The position numbers were made by a program, and so were the translations under genes. This document shows, one piece after another, positions 30,172-38,940 of a stretch of 64,000 nt of DNA (position 1 is the stretch's first letter; each line of letters begins with the position of its first letter). Under the pieces are notes generated by a model, which had not been told where the DNA came from, made no database searches, and worked only from the letters and a program-made list of their open reading frames with translations. The stretch lies in contig NZ_CP038020.1 of the NCBI RefSeq assembly GCF_010120595.1, forward strand, positions 1,860,001 to 1,924,000, in the 5' to 3' direction. The DNA comes from Streptococcus thermophilus (GTDB lineage: Bacteria > Bacillota > Bacilli > Lactobacillales > Streptococcaceae).

Positions 30172-30858
30172 TTAAAGTTCAAAATCCTCCCTCTCCTCAC
30201 GAAAGGAATAATAAGTTGATTTTCCAACAATAAGATGGTCAAGAAGACAAATTCCCAAGTCGTCACAGGACCTCTTAATCTTTTGAGTAAAATCAATATC
30301 ATTGCGACTAGGATAGGCTTCCCCCGAAGGATGATTGTGGACCACAATCAAGGAAGTTGCCATCAGATGACAAGCATAATGCAAAATCTCACGCGGCTCG
30401 GCAATCGAACGGCGAACCCCACCAATAAAGACCGTCTTTTGCTGAATAATACGGTTCTGCGTATCAAGGTAGATGGCCACCAGATGCTCCTGAGGCTTGT
30501 CACCAATATCTAACATCATACGACGAGCCACCTGCTGACTGGACATTATCTGCTCGGAACGAGCCAACTCAGCCTTCTCAATCCTCTTAGCCAACTCCAC
30601 CATAGCCTTCAGCTCAATGGATTTCACACGCCCAATACCAGGAATTTTTTGAAGCTCATTCAAGGACAAGCGAGACAAATCCGCCAAACTCGTCATTCCT
30701 TTTAAAATACGGTTGGCCATGGATAGGACCGACTCAGACCTCGTCCCCGTTCGCAGCACTATCGCCAACAGTTCCTGGTCAGACAAGACCTCTGCACCCT
30801 TTTGTAAGAGACGCTCACGAGGCAAAAGCCCCGACTCCTCAGCTACAATACTATACAT
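30172..30858 (-). CDS. radC: RadC family protein (JAB/MPN domain)
   Basis: A 228-aa protein with a helix-hairpin-helix region (LQKIPGIGRVKSIELKA near 69-85) and a C-terminal JAMM metal-binding domain, HNHPSGEAYPSRNDIDFT near 176-193. Its biochemical role is unsettled in the family despite the name. It is the last gene downstream of the polysaccharide locus. Its ribosome site AGGAGG lies inside the 3' arm of a terminator-like hairpin, so expression is probably limited by that structure. Confidence 0.92.
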   Translation of the reverse strand: MYSIVAEESGLLPRERLLQKGAEVLSDQELLAIVLRTGTRSESVLSMANRILKGMTSLADLSRLSLNELQKIPGIGRVKSIELKAMVELAKRIEKAELARSEQIMSSQQVARRMMLDIGDKPQEHLVAIYLDTQNRIIQQKTVFIGGVRRSIAEPREILHYACHLMATSLIVVHNHPSGEAYPSRNDIDFTQKIKRSCDDLGICLLDHLIVGKSTYYSFREEREDFEL

Positions 30859-30867
30859 AAGAAAAAA

Positions 30868-30897
30868 CCTCCTACTTACTTATTCGTAAGTGGGAGG
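30868..30897 (-). terminator. Hairpin ending the rgp transcript and holding the radC ribosome site
   Basis: On the minus strand a 12-bp stem (one G-U pair) with 6-nt loop is followed by TTTTTT and then, 9 nt after the stem, the radC ATG. The distal arm GTAAGTAGGAGG contains the radC Shine-Dalgarno. It fits a rho-independent terminator for the upstream polysaccharide operon and a lid over radC translation. Confidence 0.75.
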
Positions 30898-31036
30898 GGA
30901 AGTTACACAGCTGATGATTTTTTCTTTGACCAAACTCTGAAACAACAAAAGAAGAAAAACATTTTCTGATTTATTGACTTCCTTCTATCTGTATTGGGAG
31001 AGCTTCGATTATACCTCAAACAAAGATAAATTATGT

Positions 31037-32515
31037 CTATAACTGAGTATATATGCCGATACTTATAGTTAGGATATTTAGATACACTAACAAATATTGT
31101 AAAGTACTTTCAAAATTTAAGTTTTCACTCGTAACAGTTTCAGCAATGCCGAATAATTTTCTAAACCAGGAGCCACAATAAAGTGGCATGAACATAAGGA
31201 TAAAATAATAATAACGGCCTTGAACGCCACCAACAATAATATCTCCTTTATGGTATACTCTAGGATCTCCAGATATGGCAATCACTATCAGAGAAGCAAT
31301 TGCTATAAGCAAAATAAGGCTAAAATATTTAAAGAATTTTGGAAGTTCAATCTTATTTCTCATTACAACAATAAATAAGAGTAAAAAGAATATTATTGTT
31401 GATATAGCAATTAAAAATGCTGATGGTTCTTTGACGTATTTTAATGGCTCAGAAACAAAGTCATTAATAATACCATACGGTGCTTGGAATAAAGTTCTAA
31501 TTAAAGGCAAAGGATGGGTTATAAAATAGTAAATTCCCGGTCCATTTCCTGAAAGGGCACCTTTAGAAGGAAATAACTTAATTATTCCAGCATAAATAAA
31601 TGAGACTAATAAATTCAAAAAGAACAAAATTGAACTTAAAATTCTCACCGATTTATTCTCGTAGTATTTATTAGGTAAAACGGAGAATAGACTGCCAATT
31701 AGTACAAACGGAAATTTTGAAAATGAAAAAAGCAAGGTTGAACATTGAAAAGCGATTGCATACCTTCTATCAATTTTATGGCTTCCACTAAGAACATTTG
31801 TTAGTAAAGCAAGACTAAACATGCTCGCACCAAAATACAGATAATCATAATGATAACCCGCTATAATATACAAGACTGCAGGAAAAGTAGAAAACAAATA
31901 GATGACTTCTCTATAAGACTTACTTATTTTCAAAGCAAAAAATACTATTAAAGCAAATGCTAGCACCTCAAATATTCTTCCTAAAAAGTAAGAGATATAC
32001 ACTTTATTTGAAATAATCCTACCAATATTCCATCCTATTGAACTAGGAATATATGCTGGATTGTCGAATCCAGTCTTAACCCCGCTAATCTTACTTTTTT
32101 TATGTTCAACATTTAACCAATAATTTTTATCTTTTTTAGCAGGATTCCTAAGAGAATCATATGCAAATACCGAATCATAGTCTGTTAGTTTTTCTTTAGA
32201 ATATTTGAAAATTGGACTATCCGAAACACTGATTACATTTGGTAAATGTGACTCCTCGTCTAAACCGTACTGAACTGGTTTTACAACAGAAATAATTGTT
32301 CCAAATATAATAATCAAAAAGAAAGCATTTATCGGTAATTTTTGTTTATCTGTTGGATCGAAAATTACAAAATACATTATTACACCCAGAATTAAAAGAT
32401 AAACATTGGTATTGATAGTGAAGTCAAATAAACTAGCTAAGAACACCTTCGAAAATAAAATCAGAAATACCGAAATAATAATATTAACTATTTTTGTCTT
32501 ATTTATAATTTTCAC
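31037..32515 (-). CDS. DUF2142-like polytopic membrane protein
   Basis: A 492-aa protein with about eleven or twelve hydrophobic helices and a large outer loop between about 75 and 170. The loop motif VQYGLDEESHLPNV resembles the D/E-containing first loop of GT-C glycosyltransferases and oligosaccharide ligases, and the SGDPRVYHKGDIIVGGVQGRYY region is typical of DUF2142. The start is GTG at 32515 with a weak ribosome site. As the last gene of the rgpA-F unit it is likely to act outside the membrane, perhaps adding or joining side chains to the rhamnan; that role is inference. Confidence 0.8.
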   Translation of the reverse strand: MKIINKTKIVNIIISVFLILFSKVFLASLFDFTINTNVYLLILGVIMYFVIFDPTDKQKLPINAFFLIIIFGTIISVVKPVQYGLDEESHLPNVISVSDSPIFKYSKEKLTDYDSVFAYDSLRNPAKKDKNYWLNVEHKKSKISGVKTGFDNPAYIPSSIGWNIGRIISNKVYISYFLGRIFEVLAFALIVFFALKISKSYREVIYLFSTFPAVLYIIAGYHYDYLYFGASMFSLALLTNVLSGSHKIDRRYAIAFQCSTLLFSFSKFPFVLIGSLFSVLPNKYYENKSVRILSSILFFLNLLVSFIYAGIIKLFPSKGALSGNGPGIYYFITHPLPLIRTLFQAPYGIINDFVSEPLKYVKEPSAFLIAISTIIFFLLLFIVVMRNKIELPKFFKYFSLILLIAIASLIVIAISGDPRVYHKGDIIVGGVQGRYYYFILMFMPLYCGSWFRKLFGIAETVTSENLNFESTLQYLLVYLNILTISIGIYTQL

Positions 32516-32525
32516 AATACATACA

Positions 32526-34271
32526 CTACTTTCTACTCAATAACCTTTTGAGAATATATTTCACAGCTCTTGCTGGACCTATCACAATATACTTCAAAGC
32601 TCCCTTAATCCCACCAATTTGATTAAAATCCACAAAGGTATGTGGTTGGAGATCCTCACGATTGTTCAACTGCTTATTATCGATAAATGGTGTGAGAACG
32701 TGTGGGTTTTGGGAGATCCTAAAGTCATATTTTTGATCCCAAGCAATATAGACTAATAAGCGTTCAATCGCATGAAGAATTGAATTTTGAGGAAGAGGTT
32801 CAGCTGGAACATCTGATACTGTCAAATTCAAATCAAACAAGGGTTTCAATGCATCATATTTAAACCAAACAAAAGTACCATAACTCATGACAAAGGTATT
32901 AAGATTCTTGAAATCAATGTTCTTGGTCGCTCCCATCCGTTGCCAGAGCTTGTTCATCTCTGGTGAAATGAGAGCTTCATTCCAGGCAACCACTATTCGA
33001 TTGTAACGGAAGTAGGTTGGAATATCTCCAATGGTGATTCCGACTTTTGGATTGGCCTCCATATTGGCAAGGATTTGATCTGCCGGCTTGACTAGCATAT
33101 CGATCAATTCTTTCCGCCAGGATTCACCCGCCCAGAAATCTGCTTCTTTGGATTTCTTGGTATGGAAATGACCGACATAATCATAGCGCGAGAGTTTCTC
33201 TTTTAAGAGCAGCATTGGTAACACGTCTCGTCCAATATTTCCAGTCACTACAATCGTCGCATCTTGACTCCGACGAGATAGAATTTGCTCAATTTCCTGT
33301 TTCTTCTCTTCTACATCTGTCGTAATCCATAGGTCATAGGCGAAATGAAAATCTTGGAAAGCATCTAAAAATTCTTCCAAGAGGTCCACATAAAAGACAT
33401 GGAGATGAACCGCAACTTTTTTATCGAAATCTCCTGTCAATTCTTGGTTTTTCAAGTACTTACGAGACAAGAGATAAGGATAGTCTGGACGATCAATCAT
33501 AGACATGTGGTTGAGAATCAGGTCTAATGGATAGTCTGATACACGCTCCAATTCATCAAAAATATAGGGCATGATTCCTTGATTGTTTGCAATGGACTTG
33601 ACCTTGATAAAAGGAACCTTATGTTTGAGAATCGCTGTAGGATTGTAGTAGGAAAAGTCTGGATGGAGCATCCCAGTTGTATCTTCATGGATGGTATGAA
33701 AGACAGTTTTATATCGAAAACCAGCATCCAAGAAATTTGTTGTGATCTTGGTTTCGTAGTTATCTATCACATCTTGAACATTGGTAAAGTCTTGAACACC
33801 CTGCCAAAATTCATGGAAAGAACATGATTCAATAACCTGTTTTTTAAAACTAAGATAATAACTCTGAATATGCTCGTTAAAATCCTTGTTTTTCCGGTAA
33901 TTGGTCATTCCCCAGAAATCCACTTCATTTTCATTTTCAAACCGCTCATAGATTGGTTCTAGATCCCAAAGAGGTCCAAAGCAGGTATCATTCATGAGGG
34001 TAACTGAATCAAAGTGAGCCAGTTGGTCAAAGCCAACTGTCTTCATTCCATCCCGCCACGCAGCGAAGTCAAAACCACTATTCTGACGTTCAAGGATATC
34101 ATCCACCAAGTGTTGATTGGACAAATGGTCCTTCACATCTTCTGGTAGCTGACTATTGGAGATAAAGACCACCCGTGAATACAAGGGACGAATTTTTTCT
34201 AATTGATAGAGTACATGCCCACTAATAAAATTAAACTTATTGTAATGAACATATAAAAGTAAACGTTCCAT
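32526..34271 (-). CDS. rgpF: Rhamnan synthesis protein RgpF
   Basis: A 581-aa RgpF-type glycosyltransferase that extends the polyrhamnose backbone. The family pattern is clear: RLLLYVHYNKFNFISGHVLYQL at the start, ILERQNSGFDFAAWRDGMK near 60, VTLMNDTCFGP near 90, and YDYVGHFHTKKSKEADFW near 360. Two catalytic-like halves are typical. It begins 1 bp after the GT4 gene and is the last of the core rhamnan genes before the DUF2142 protein. Confidence 0.92.
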   Translation of the reverse strand: MERLLLYVHYNKFNFISGHVLYQLEKIRPLYSRVVFISNSQLPEDVKDHLSNQHLVDDILERQNSGFDFAAWRDGMKTVGFDQLAHFDSVTLMNDTCFGPLWDLEPIYERFENENEVDFWGMTNYRKNKDFNEHIQSYYLSFKKQVIESCSFHEFWQGVQDFTNVQDVIDNYETKITTNFLDAGFRYKTVFHTIHEDTTGMLHPDFSYYNPTAILKHKVPFIKVKSIANNQGIMPYIFDELERVSDYPLDLILNHMSMIDRPDYPYLLSRKYLKNQELTGDFDKKVAVHLHVFYVDLLEEFLDAFQDFHFAYDLWITTDVEEKKQEIEQILSRRSQDATIVVTGNIGRDVLPMLLLKEKLSRYDYVGHFHTKKSKEADFWAGESWRKELIDMLVKPADQILANMEANPKVGITIGDIPTYFRYNRIVVAWNEALISPEMNKLWQRMGATKNIDFKNLNTFVMSYGTFVWFKYDALKPLFDLNLTVSDVPAEPLPQNSILHAIERLLVYIAWDQKYDFRISQNPHVLTPFIDNKQLNNREDLQPHTFVDFNQIGGIKGALKYIVIGPARAVKYILKRLLSRK

Positions 34272-34272
34272 A

Positions 34273-35973
34273 TTATTTCCTTATTCTTAAGAATTTCAAA
34301 ATCTTTGTTGGAATGGTCCAACGGGGCGAATGGATGACGGAATTGTATTCATGAGATAATTTTTTATGTTTCTCGATGACGGAATTGTATTCATGAGATA
34401 ATTTTTTATGTTTCTCATGTAAGTTGAATAGGTGTCTGCTAAATTCTTTGTCACTTTCTTTTTCATAGGAGAATTGAAATTGATTACCTGAACTATTCGA
34501 AAGATCAAAAAGAATATGTGGATGGGTATTAAAGAAAACCAAAACATCCTCGAAATCAATTCCGTTTGAAGTTACAGGAGGAATTTCTCTTTGATCCTCC
34601 AATGCTATCAATGACAATTTTTTATAAGAGCTTGGAAATTCTGAAAGTAATATTTTTAGACTCTTTTCATTTTCAAGCTGAAAGATAATGGTGCCCGTAT
34701 TTTCCATTCTCTCTTTTGTTATTTCATGGTAGACTGAATGGAGCCCATCATTAGAAGCTGAAATTACCACTTGAGATTTACCAATCACTTCGATATCACG
34801 ATTCTTGAATTTCATCCCCAAAAATCGAGCATACTTGGACGATAGTTTATTGTTAACAATTGGCGTTCTTTCCTCGATATATTCTCTAAAACCAGCATAA
34901 ATTGTCTTAAGATTATATTTCTTTCGAGCAAGTTCTTGATCCAGTAATTGTTTTTCTTTATAGCTATCAAAATTATCCATCACTGTAGCCATTTGTTGAC
35001 TTAGCAAATCCCTATCCCCTAGTGAATATAAATTTCCAGTTTCTAAAAATTTACTCGAAGATAAATGACCTAAATTATCGGAAATGATTGCAGGAACACC
35101 ATTTAGGACTGATTCCACAAATACCAAAGAAAATGTTTCTAATGTAGCAGGCAAGACGAGGATATCCTTATCTGTCACCAAGGACCATGGATCCGAGTGA
35201 AACCCAACAAACGTCACACGATCTAGATGATGCGTTTGAATATAGTCATCCATCAACTTTTTGTATTGCTCATCCCATCCTCCGATGAAGACCAGTTCGA
35301 TATCTTTCCGATTTAAGTGATTATAGGCTGCAAGCAACTCAAGCTGATTTTTTCGTTCGTTAATCCCACCGATTGATACAAAACGAGAAATAGTAGAATT
35401 CTTAAGAGGACGCTCTTGAACTTCTGTATAGGGAATAAACGGGATCAATTTATCAGTGGTAAAATAATTCGTTAGAGTGTGGTATAATTCCCCTTCAACT
35501 ACAAAAATTTTATCAGACAAATCATCAATTAAGGGAATTAGGTCCTTATAATAGCCAAACTCGCCAAAAGGAAATTCATGAATAATATAAAAATGTCTCA
35601 CCTTTTCACATGCAGCTGCGATAGCTCCCTGAAACACATTTACTGTATTCGAAATAACCAGTTCAATCTGTTCATTCTGAATGATTTCTCTTACTTCATC
35701 AATATTCTTTTGTTGAGAAGCTTGGATTTCTAAATCGGAAATATCCAGCGTTTTAGATTCAGGCCACCACCACTGATTGGTTTTTAACTGAAATAGTTTA
35801 ATTCCAGTGGTATCCATATGACGGAGATAGTCTTTATCGATGTGTGGAGCATTATCCGGTATTACATTGTAAACTTCATGACCTTGCTGAACTAACAATT
35901 TCATCAGGTTCACAATCGATACTTCTGCTCCACTAAACATGGCTCCAACAGGAGAAACAAATAAAATTTTCAT
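34273..35973 (-). CDS. GT4-type glycosyltransferase with C-terminal coil
   Basis: A 566-aa protein. Residues 1 to about 365 are a GT-B, GT4-like enzyme: KILFVSPVGAMFSGAEVSI at the N-terminus, SIGGINERKNQLELLAAY near 205, and the nucleotide-sugar loop TLETFSLVFVESVLNG near 300. A unique middle part follows, then a heptad-rich tail with two identical copies of EKHKKLSHEYNSVI. ATG 35973 is preferred over an upstream GTG at 36000. It occupies the slot between rgpD and rgpF, where S. mutans has rgpE, a GT2; so the sugar or linkage added here may differ. Confidence 0.85.
   Translation of the reverse strand: MKILFVSPVGAMFSGAEVSIVNLMKLLVQQGHEVYNVIPDNAPHIDKDYLRHMDTTGIKLFQLKTNQWWWPESKTLDISDLEIQASQQKNIDEVREIIQNEQIELVISNTVNVFQGAIAAACEKVRHFYIIHEFPFGEFGYYKDLIPLIDDLSDKIFVVEGELYHTLTNYFTTDKLIPFIPYTEVQERPLKNSTISRFVSIGGINERKNQLELLAAYNHLNRKDIELVFIGGWDEQYKKLMDDYIQTHHLDRVTFVGFHSDPWSLVTDKDILVLPATLETFSLVFVESVLNGVPAIISDNLGHLSSSKFLETGNLYSLGDRDLLSQQMATVMDNFDSYKEKQLLDQELARKKYNLKTIYAGFREYIEERTPIVNNKLSSKYARFLGMKFKNRDIEVIGKSQVVISASNDGLHSVYHEITKERMENTGTIIFQLENEKSLKILLSEFPSSYKKLSLIALEDQREIPPVTSNGIDFEDVLVFFNTHPHILFDLSNSSGNQFQFSYEKESDKEFSRHLFNLHEKHKKLSHEYNSVIEKHKKLSHEYNSVIHSPRWTIPTKILKFLRIRK
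34333..34416. repeat. Perfect 42-bp tandem duplication in the GT4 gene
   Basis: Positions 34333-34374 and 34375-34416 are identical. The 42-bp unit is in frame and adds two heptads to the C-terminal coil, so copy number can change without breaking the frame. Confidence 0.95.
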
Positions 35974-35990
35974 AGCCCACACCAAAGGTA

Positions 35991-37193
35991 TTATTCCCAC
36001 TTGCCTTGACGGACTAACAATCCAGTAGAAGAATCCAACTCTGAACGATTGGTCCGATCCACAACCCGATCAATTGAAAAGACTGGAGGGTTTGTTGTCG
36101 ACAATATTGCTAAGTTTTCTTGATTTTCGTCTCTTAAAAATGCTACTAATCTTAACTTCACATGATTAAAGTACGGCAACTTACATTTATAAGTGATTTT
36201 TTTGGGTCCGACACCAGATAATGGAATATCCATGGAATTATCATTATAAAGTCCATTCCCAGTAGAAATATCAATAAATGAAAAGGCTATATGAGGATTC
36301 ACAGAATCATCTAATAGATCAAATGAAAACTCAATAACAACCTCATCATCAGGAGTTACTTTCTTAGGAGAAAGCAATATAGCTGTAAAACCTTCAACTT
36401 TCGTTGTATCCAAGCCCTCGTCTTCATTTCCATTATGATGAGAATTCGATTCCAAATTATCAAAACTATATTGATCAGAAACGTCAAAAGGATCCCCGAT
36501 TGCCTTCACCAATCCATTTTCTATCAAAACAGCCTTGTTACAATATTTCTTAACGGCTCCCATATCATGGGTAACTAGGATAGTGGTTTTCCCTGATTTC
36601 TTGCGTTCTTGGAAGTAATCGTTACACTTGCGCTGGAAGGCTTCGTCTCCTACTGCTAGTACCTCGTCCAAAATCAAGATATCACCCTGGGCCTTGATCG
36701 CAACCGAAAAAGCTAGACGAACCTGCATTCCTGATGAGTAGTTCTTGAGTTTTTGGTTCATGAAGTCATGCAACTCAGCAAAGTCTACGATATCATCGTA
36801 CATGGCATCAATTTCAGCTGTCGAGAAGCCCAGCATAGCTCCATTCATGTAGACATTTTCACGTCCAGTAAGCTCTGGGTTAAAACCCACACCAAGCTCG
36901 ATAAAAGACACCAGTTTCCCATCGATAGTGACAGTACCTTTTTCCGGTACATAGATTTCAGAAATAATTTTTAAGAGGGTTGATTTCCCAGAACCATTTC
37001 TTCCGAGGATCCCGAAAAAGTCTCCTTTTTCTACCTCAAAAGAAATATCCTTGAGGACGTGTTGCTCTTTGTAGCCTTTGATTCCTTTGAAGCGATTGAC
37101 CAGGGCAGTTCGAAGACTATTGGTTGCCTCTGTTGGCAACTTAAAGTACTTACTGACATGGTCTACTTTTACTGCAATTTGTTTATCTGTCAT
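35991..37193 (-). CDS. rgpD: Polysaccharide ABC transporter ATP-binding protein RgpD
   Basis: The ATPase that drives export of the lipid-linked rhamnan. Walker A GRNGSGKST is near 66-74, the signature NYSSGMQVRLAFSVA near 155 and Walker B DILILDEVLAVGD near 176. Residues from about 250 to 400 form a Wzt-like C-terminal domain, a beta-rich module that in relatives reads the end of the glycan chain. It overlaps the rgpC stop by one base. Confidence 0.94.
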   Translation of the reverse strand: MTDKQIAVKVDHVSKYFKLPTEATNSLRTALVNRFKGIKGYKEQHVLKDISFEVEKGDFFGILGRNGSGKSTLLKIISEIYVPEKGTVTIDGKLVSFIELGVGFNPELTGRENVYMNGAMLGFSTAEIDAMYDDIVDFAELHDFMNQKLKNYSSGMQVRLAFSVAIKAQGDILILDEVLAVGDEAFQRKCNDYFQERKKSGKTTILVTHDMGAVKKYCNKAVLIENGLVKAIGDPFDVSDQYSFDNLESNSHHNGNEDEGLDTTKVEGFTAILLSPKKVTPDDEVVIEFSFDLLDDSVNPHIAFSFIDISTGNGLYNDNSMDIPLSGVGPKKITYKCKLPYFNHVKLRLVAFLRDENQENLAILSTTNPPVFSIDRVVDRTNRSELDSSTGLLVRQGKWE

Positions 37194-37999
37194 TAGAGAA
37201 TCTCCGCAAATTTCTTAGCATGTTTGTTAAAGTAAGCAAAGCCAGCGACAAAAATAAGAATTGGCAAAACATAAGGGGTCAGAACCAAATACTTATTCTG
37301 CACCAAAAGCCATACTGGAGTGTTAGCTTTATCAATCAAGAAGTAACGCATGTCTTGAATAATTTGAGCCAAAGGATTCATCATGACCAACTTAGCAGCC
37401 CATGGATTTTGGTCTGCAATAAAGGTAATCGGGTAGATAATTGGCGTCGCATACAAGCCAGCTTGCAAGAGTACTTCCCAAACTTGACCTAAGTCACGGA
37501 AACGAACAAAAAATGTCGCTAAGATCAATGCGCATCCTGTCGCCATCAAGAATAACTCAAAGAACAACGGAATCACCATCAAAGCTGTCCAAGAAAATGT
37601 CACCCCATTAAAGAATGAAAAAATCAACACGACAACAAGGTTAATGACAAAGTTAATCGCTGCTCCTGAAATTGCAGATAAGACAATGATGTGTTTTGAG
37701 AAGTTCAACTTCCGCAATAGGTCGCCTCGACTAACGATCGACACCATCCCCATAGATGTGGCTTCTGAGAAGAAGCCCCAGATTACATTGGCCAACAAGA
37801 GGGCAACTGGGAAATGGGGAACATCTCCACCTAAGCGTAAGAATCGAATGAAGACAATATACATGATCGTAAAGGTCATCAGGGGTTTTAAAATCGACCA
37901 AAGATAACCAATCGCTGATCCTTGGTAGCGTAATTTAAAGTCTGTTTTGATTAATTCTCTTAATAAAATTCGATTTTTCTGACTAAAAACGTCAAACAT
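37193..37999 (-). CDS. rgpC: Polysaccharide ABC transporter permease RgpC
   Basis: A 268-aa ABC-2 permease with six helices (about 33-55, 66-85, 110-135, 145-167, 175-195, 235-255), matching Wzm/TagG-type exporters of undecaprenyl-linked polysaccharide. YQGSAIGYLWSILKPLM near 25-41 is a family mark. It shares a base with rgpB and rgpD on either side, so the three are translationally coupled. Confidence 0.94.
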   Translation of the reverse strand: MFDVFSQKNRILLRELIKTDFKLRYQGSAIGYLWSILKPLMTFTIMYIVFIRFLRLGGDVPHFPVALLLANVIWGFFSEATSMGMVSIVSRGDLLRKLNFSKHIIVLSAISGAAINFVINLVVVLIFSFFNGVTFSWTALMVIPLFFELFLMATGCALILATFFVRFRDLGQVWEVLLQAGLYATPIIYPITFIADQNPWAAKLVMMNPLAQIIQDMRYFLIDKANTPVWLLVQNKYLVLTPYVLPILIFVAGFAYFNKHAKKFAEIL

Positions 38000-38940
38000 T
38001 ATTTTTTACCTCGATATGCAAACTTTGTCAAAACCAAGCTAGTAAACACAATGGTGTGAAAGGCTCGGTTCTTCCGATAACCATACTGACGAATCCGTCT
38101 CAAACGTTCTCTTAGCGGTACGTCCATAATGGTAACAAAGTTTTCAATGATTTCTTTAGTTTGGGAACTGACAGGCAGATCCAATAGATTTTTTGCTTGT
38201 TCTTGACTGGACTCAATGAGATTCCAATATTTAGCAAAAAGAATATGAGGGCGAACCCAGTTTTTGACCCGTTTTCTAAGGGTACGAGCCCCCAGAACAT
38301 TGCTACTGTGTTGACGGTACAATTCGGTTGGCTGATCGATATAGATGAGCTTTCCAAAGGCAGTTGCTAGTAAGGCTAAATACCAATCATGCATAAGGAG
38401 TGCATGATTTTCTTGACCTGTCCATAATTCCGCCAGGGCATGGTTAATCATAGCAACTCCGCCAGTTACTGTATTTTCTGTCAATTCTTGAATCAGTTCC
38501 GTATTGGCATGATCAGACTGGGTGCGAATCATACTTTCATGCTGCACGTTCAAGTTTTCATCGACTACTTTTAAATCTGTGTAGACTAGCAAAGGTACTT
38601 CTTGAGGGTGCTTGGCCGCTTCTGCTACTTGAAGAGTAATTTTTTCAGGAAGCCAAACATCATCTTGGTCACTGAAGCAATAAAGATCTGCTTTTTCATA
38701 TTTCAAGAGGGCATGGAAGCTCTTGATGACACCAAGATTTTCGATAGCACCTTGATTGATAAAGCGAATGCGCTCATCCTGCGCCACCAACTCTTGAATG
38801 ATCTCTACCGTACCATCGGTTGATCCATCATCTCGGATCAAGAGTTGCCAGTCCCGATAGGTCTGGTCTTGGATACTTTTGACCTGCTCTTTTAGATACT
38901 GCTCACCATTATAGGTGGACAACAAGATATTTACTTTCAT
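37999..38940 (-). CDS. rgpB: Rhamnosyltransferase RgpB (GT2)
   Basis: A 313-aa GT2 enzyme that adds rhamnose to the growing backbone. The GT-A core shows ILLSTYNGEQYLKEQVKS at 5-22, RDDGSTDGT near 36-44 and FSDQDDVWLPEK near 93, with the DxD-like DQDD. A C-terminal helix-rich segment follows. It overlaps the rgpA stop by 4 bp. Confidence 0.93.
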   Translation of the reverse strand: MKVNILLSTYNGEQYLKEQVKSIQDQTYRDWQLLIRDDGSTDGTVEIIQELVAQDERIRFINQGAIENLGVIKSFHALLKYEKADLYCFSDQDDVWLPEKITLQVAEAAKHPQEVPLLVYTDLKVVDENLNVQHESMIRTQSDHANTELIQELTENTVTGGVAMINHALAELWTGQENHALLMHDWYLALLATAFGKLIYIDQPTELYRQHSSNVLGARTLRKRVKNWVRPHILFAKYWNLIESSQEQAKNLLDLPVSSQTKEIIENFVTIMDVPLRERLRRIRQYGYRKNRAFHTIVFTSLVLTKFAYRGKK

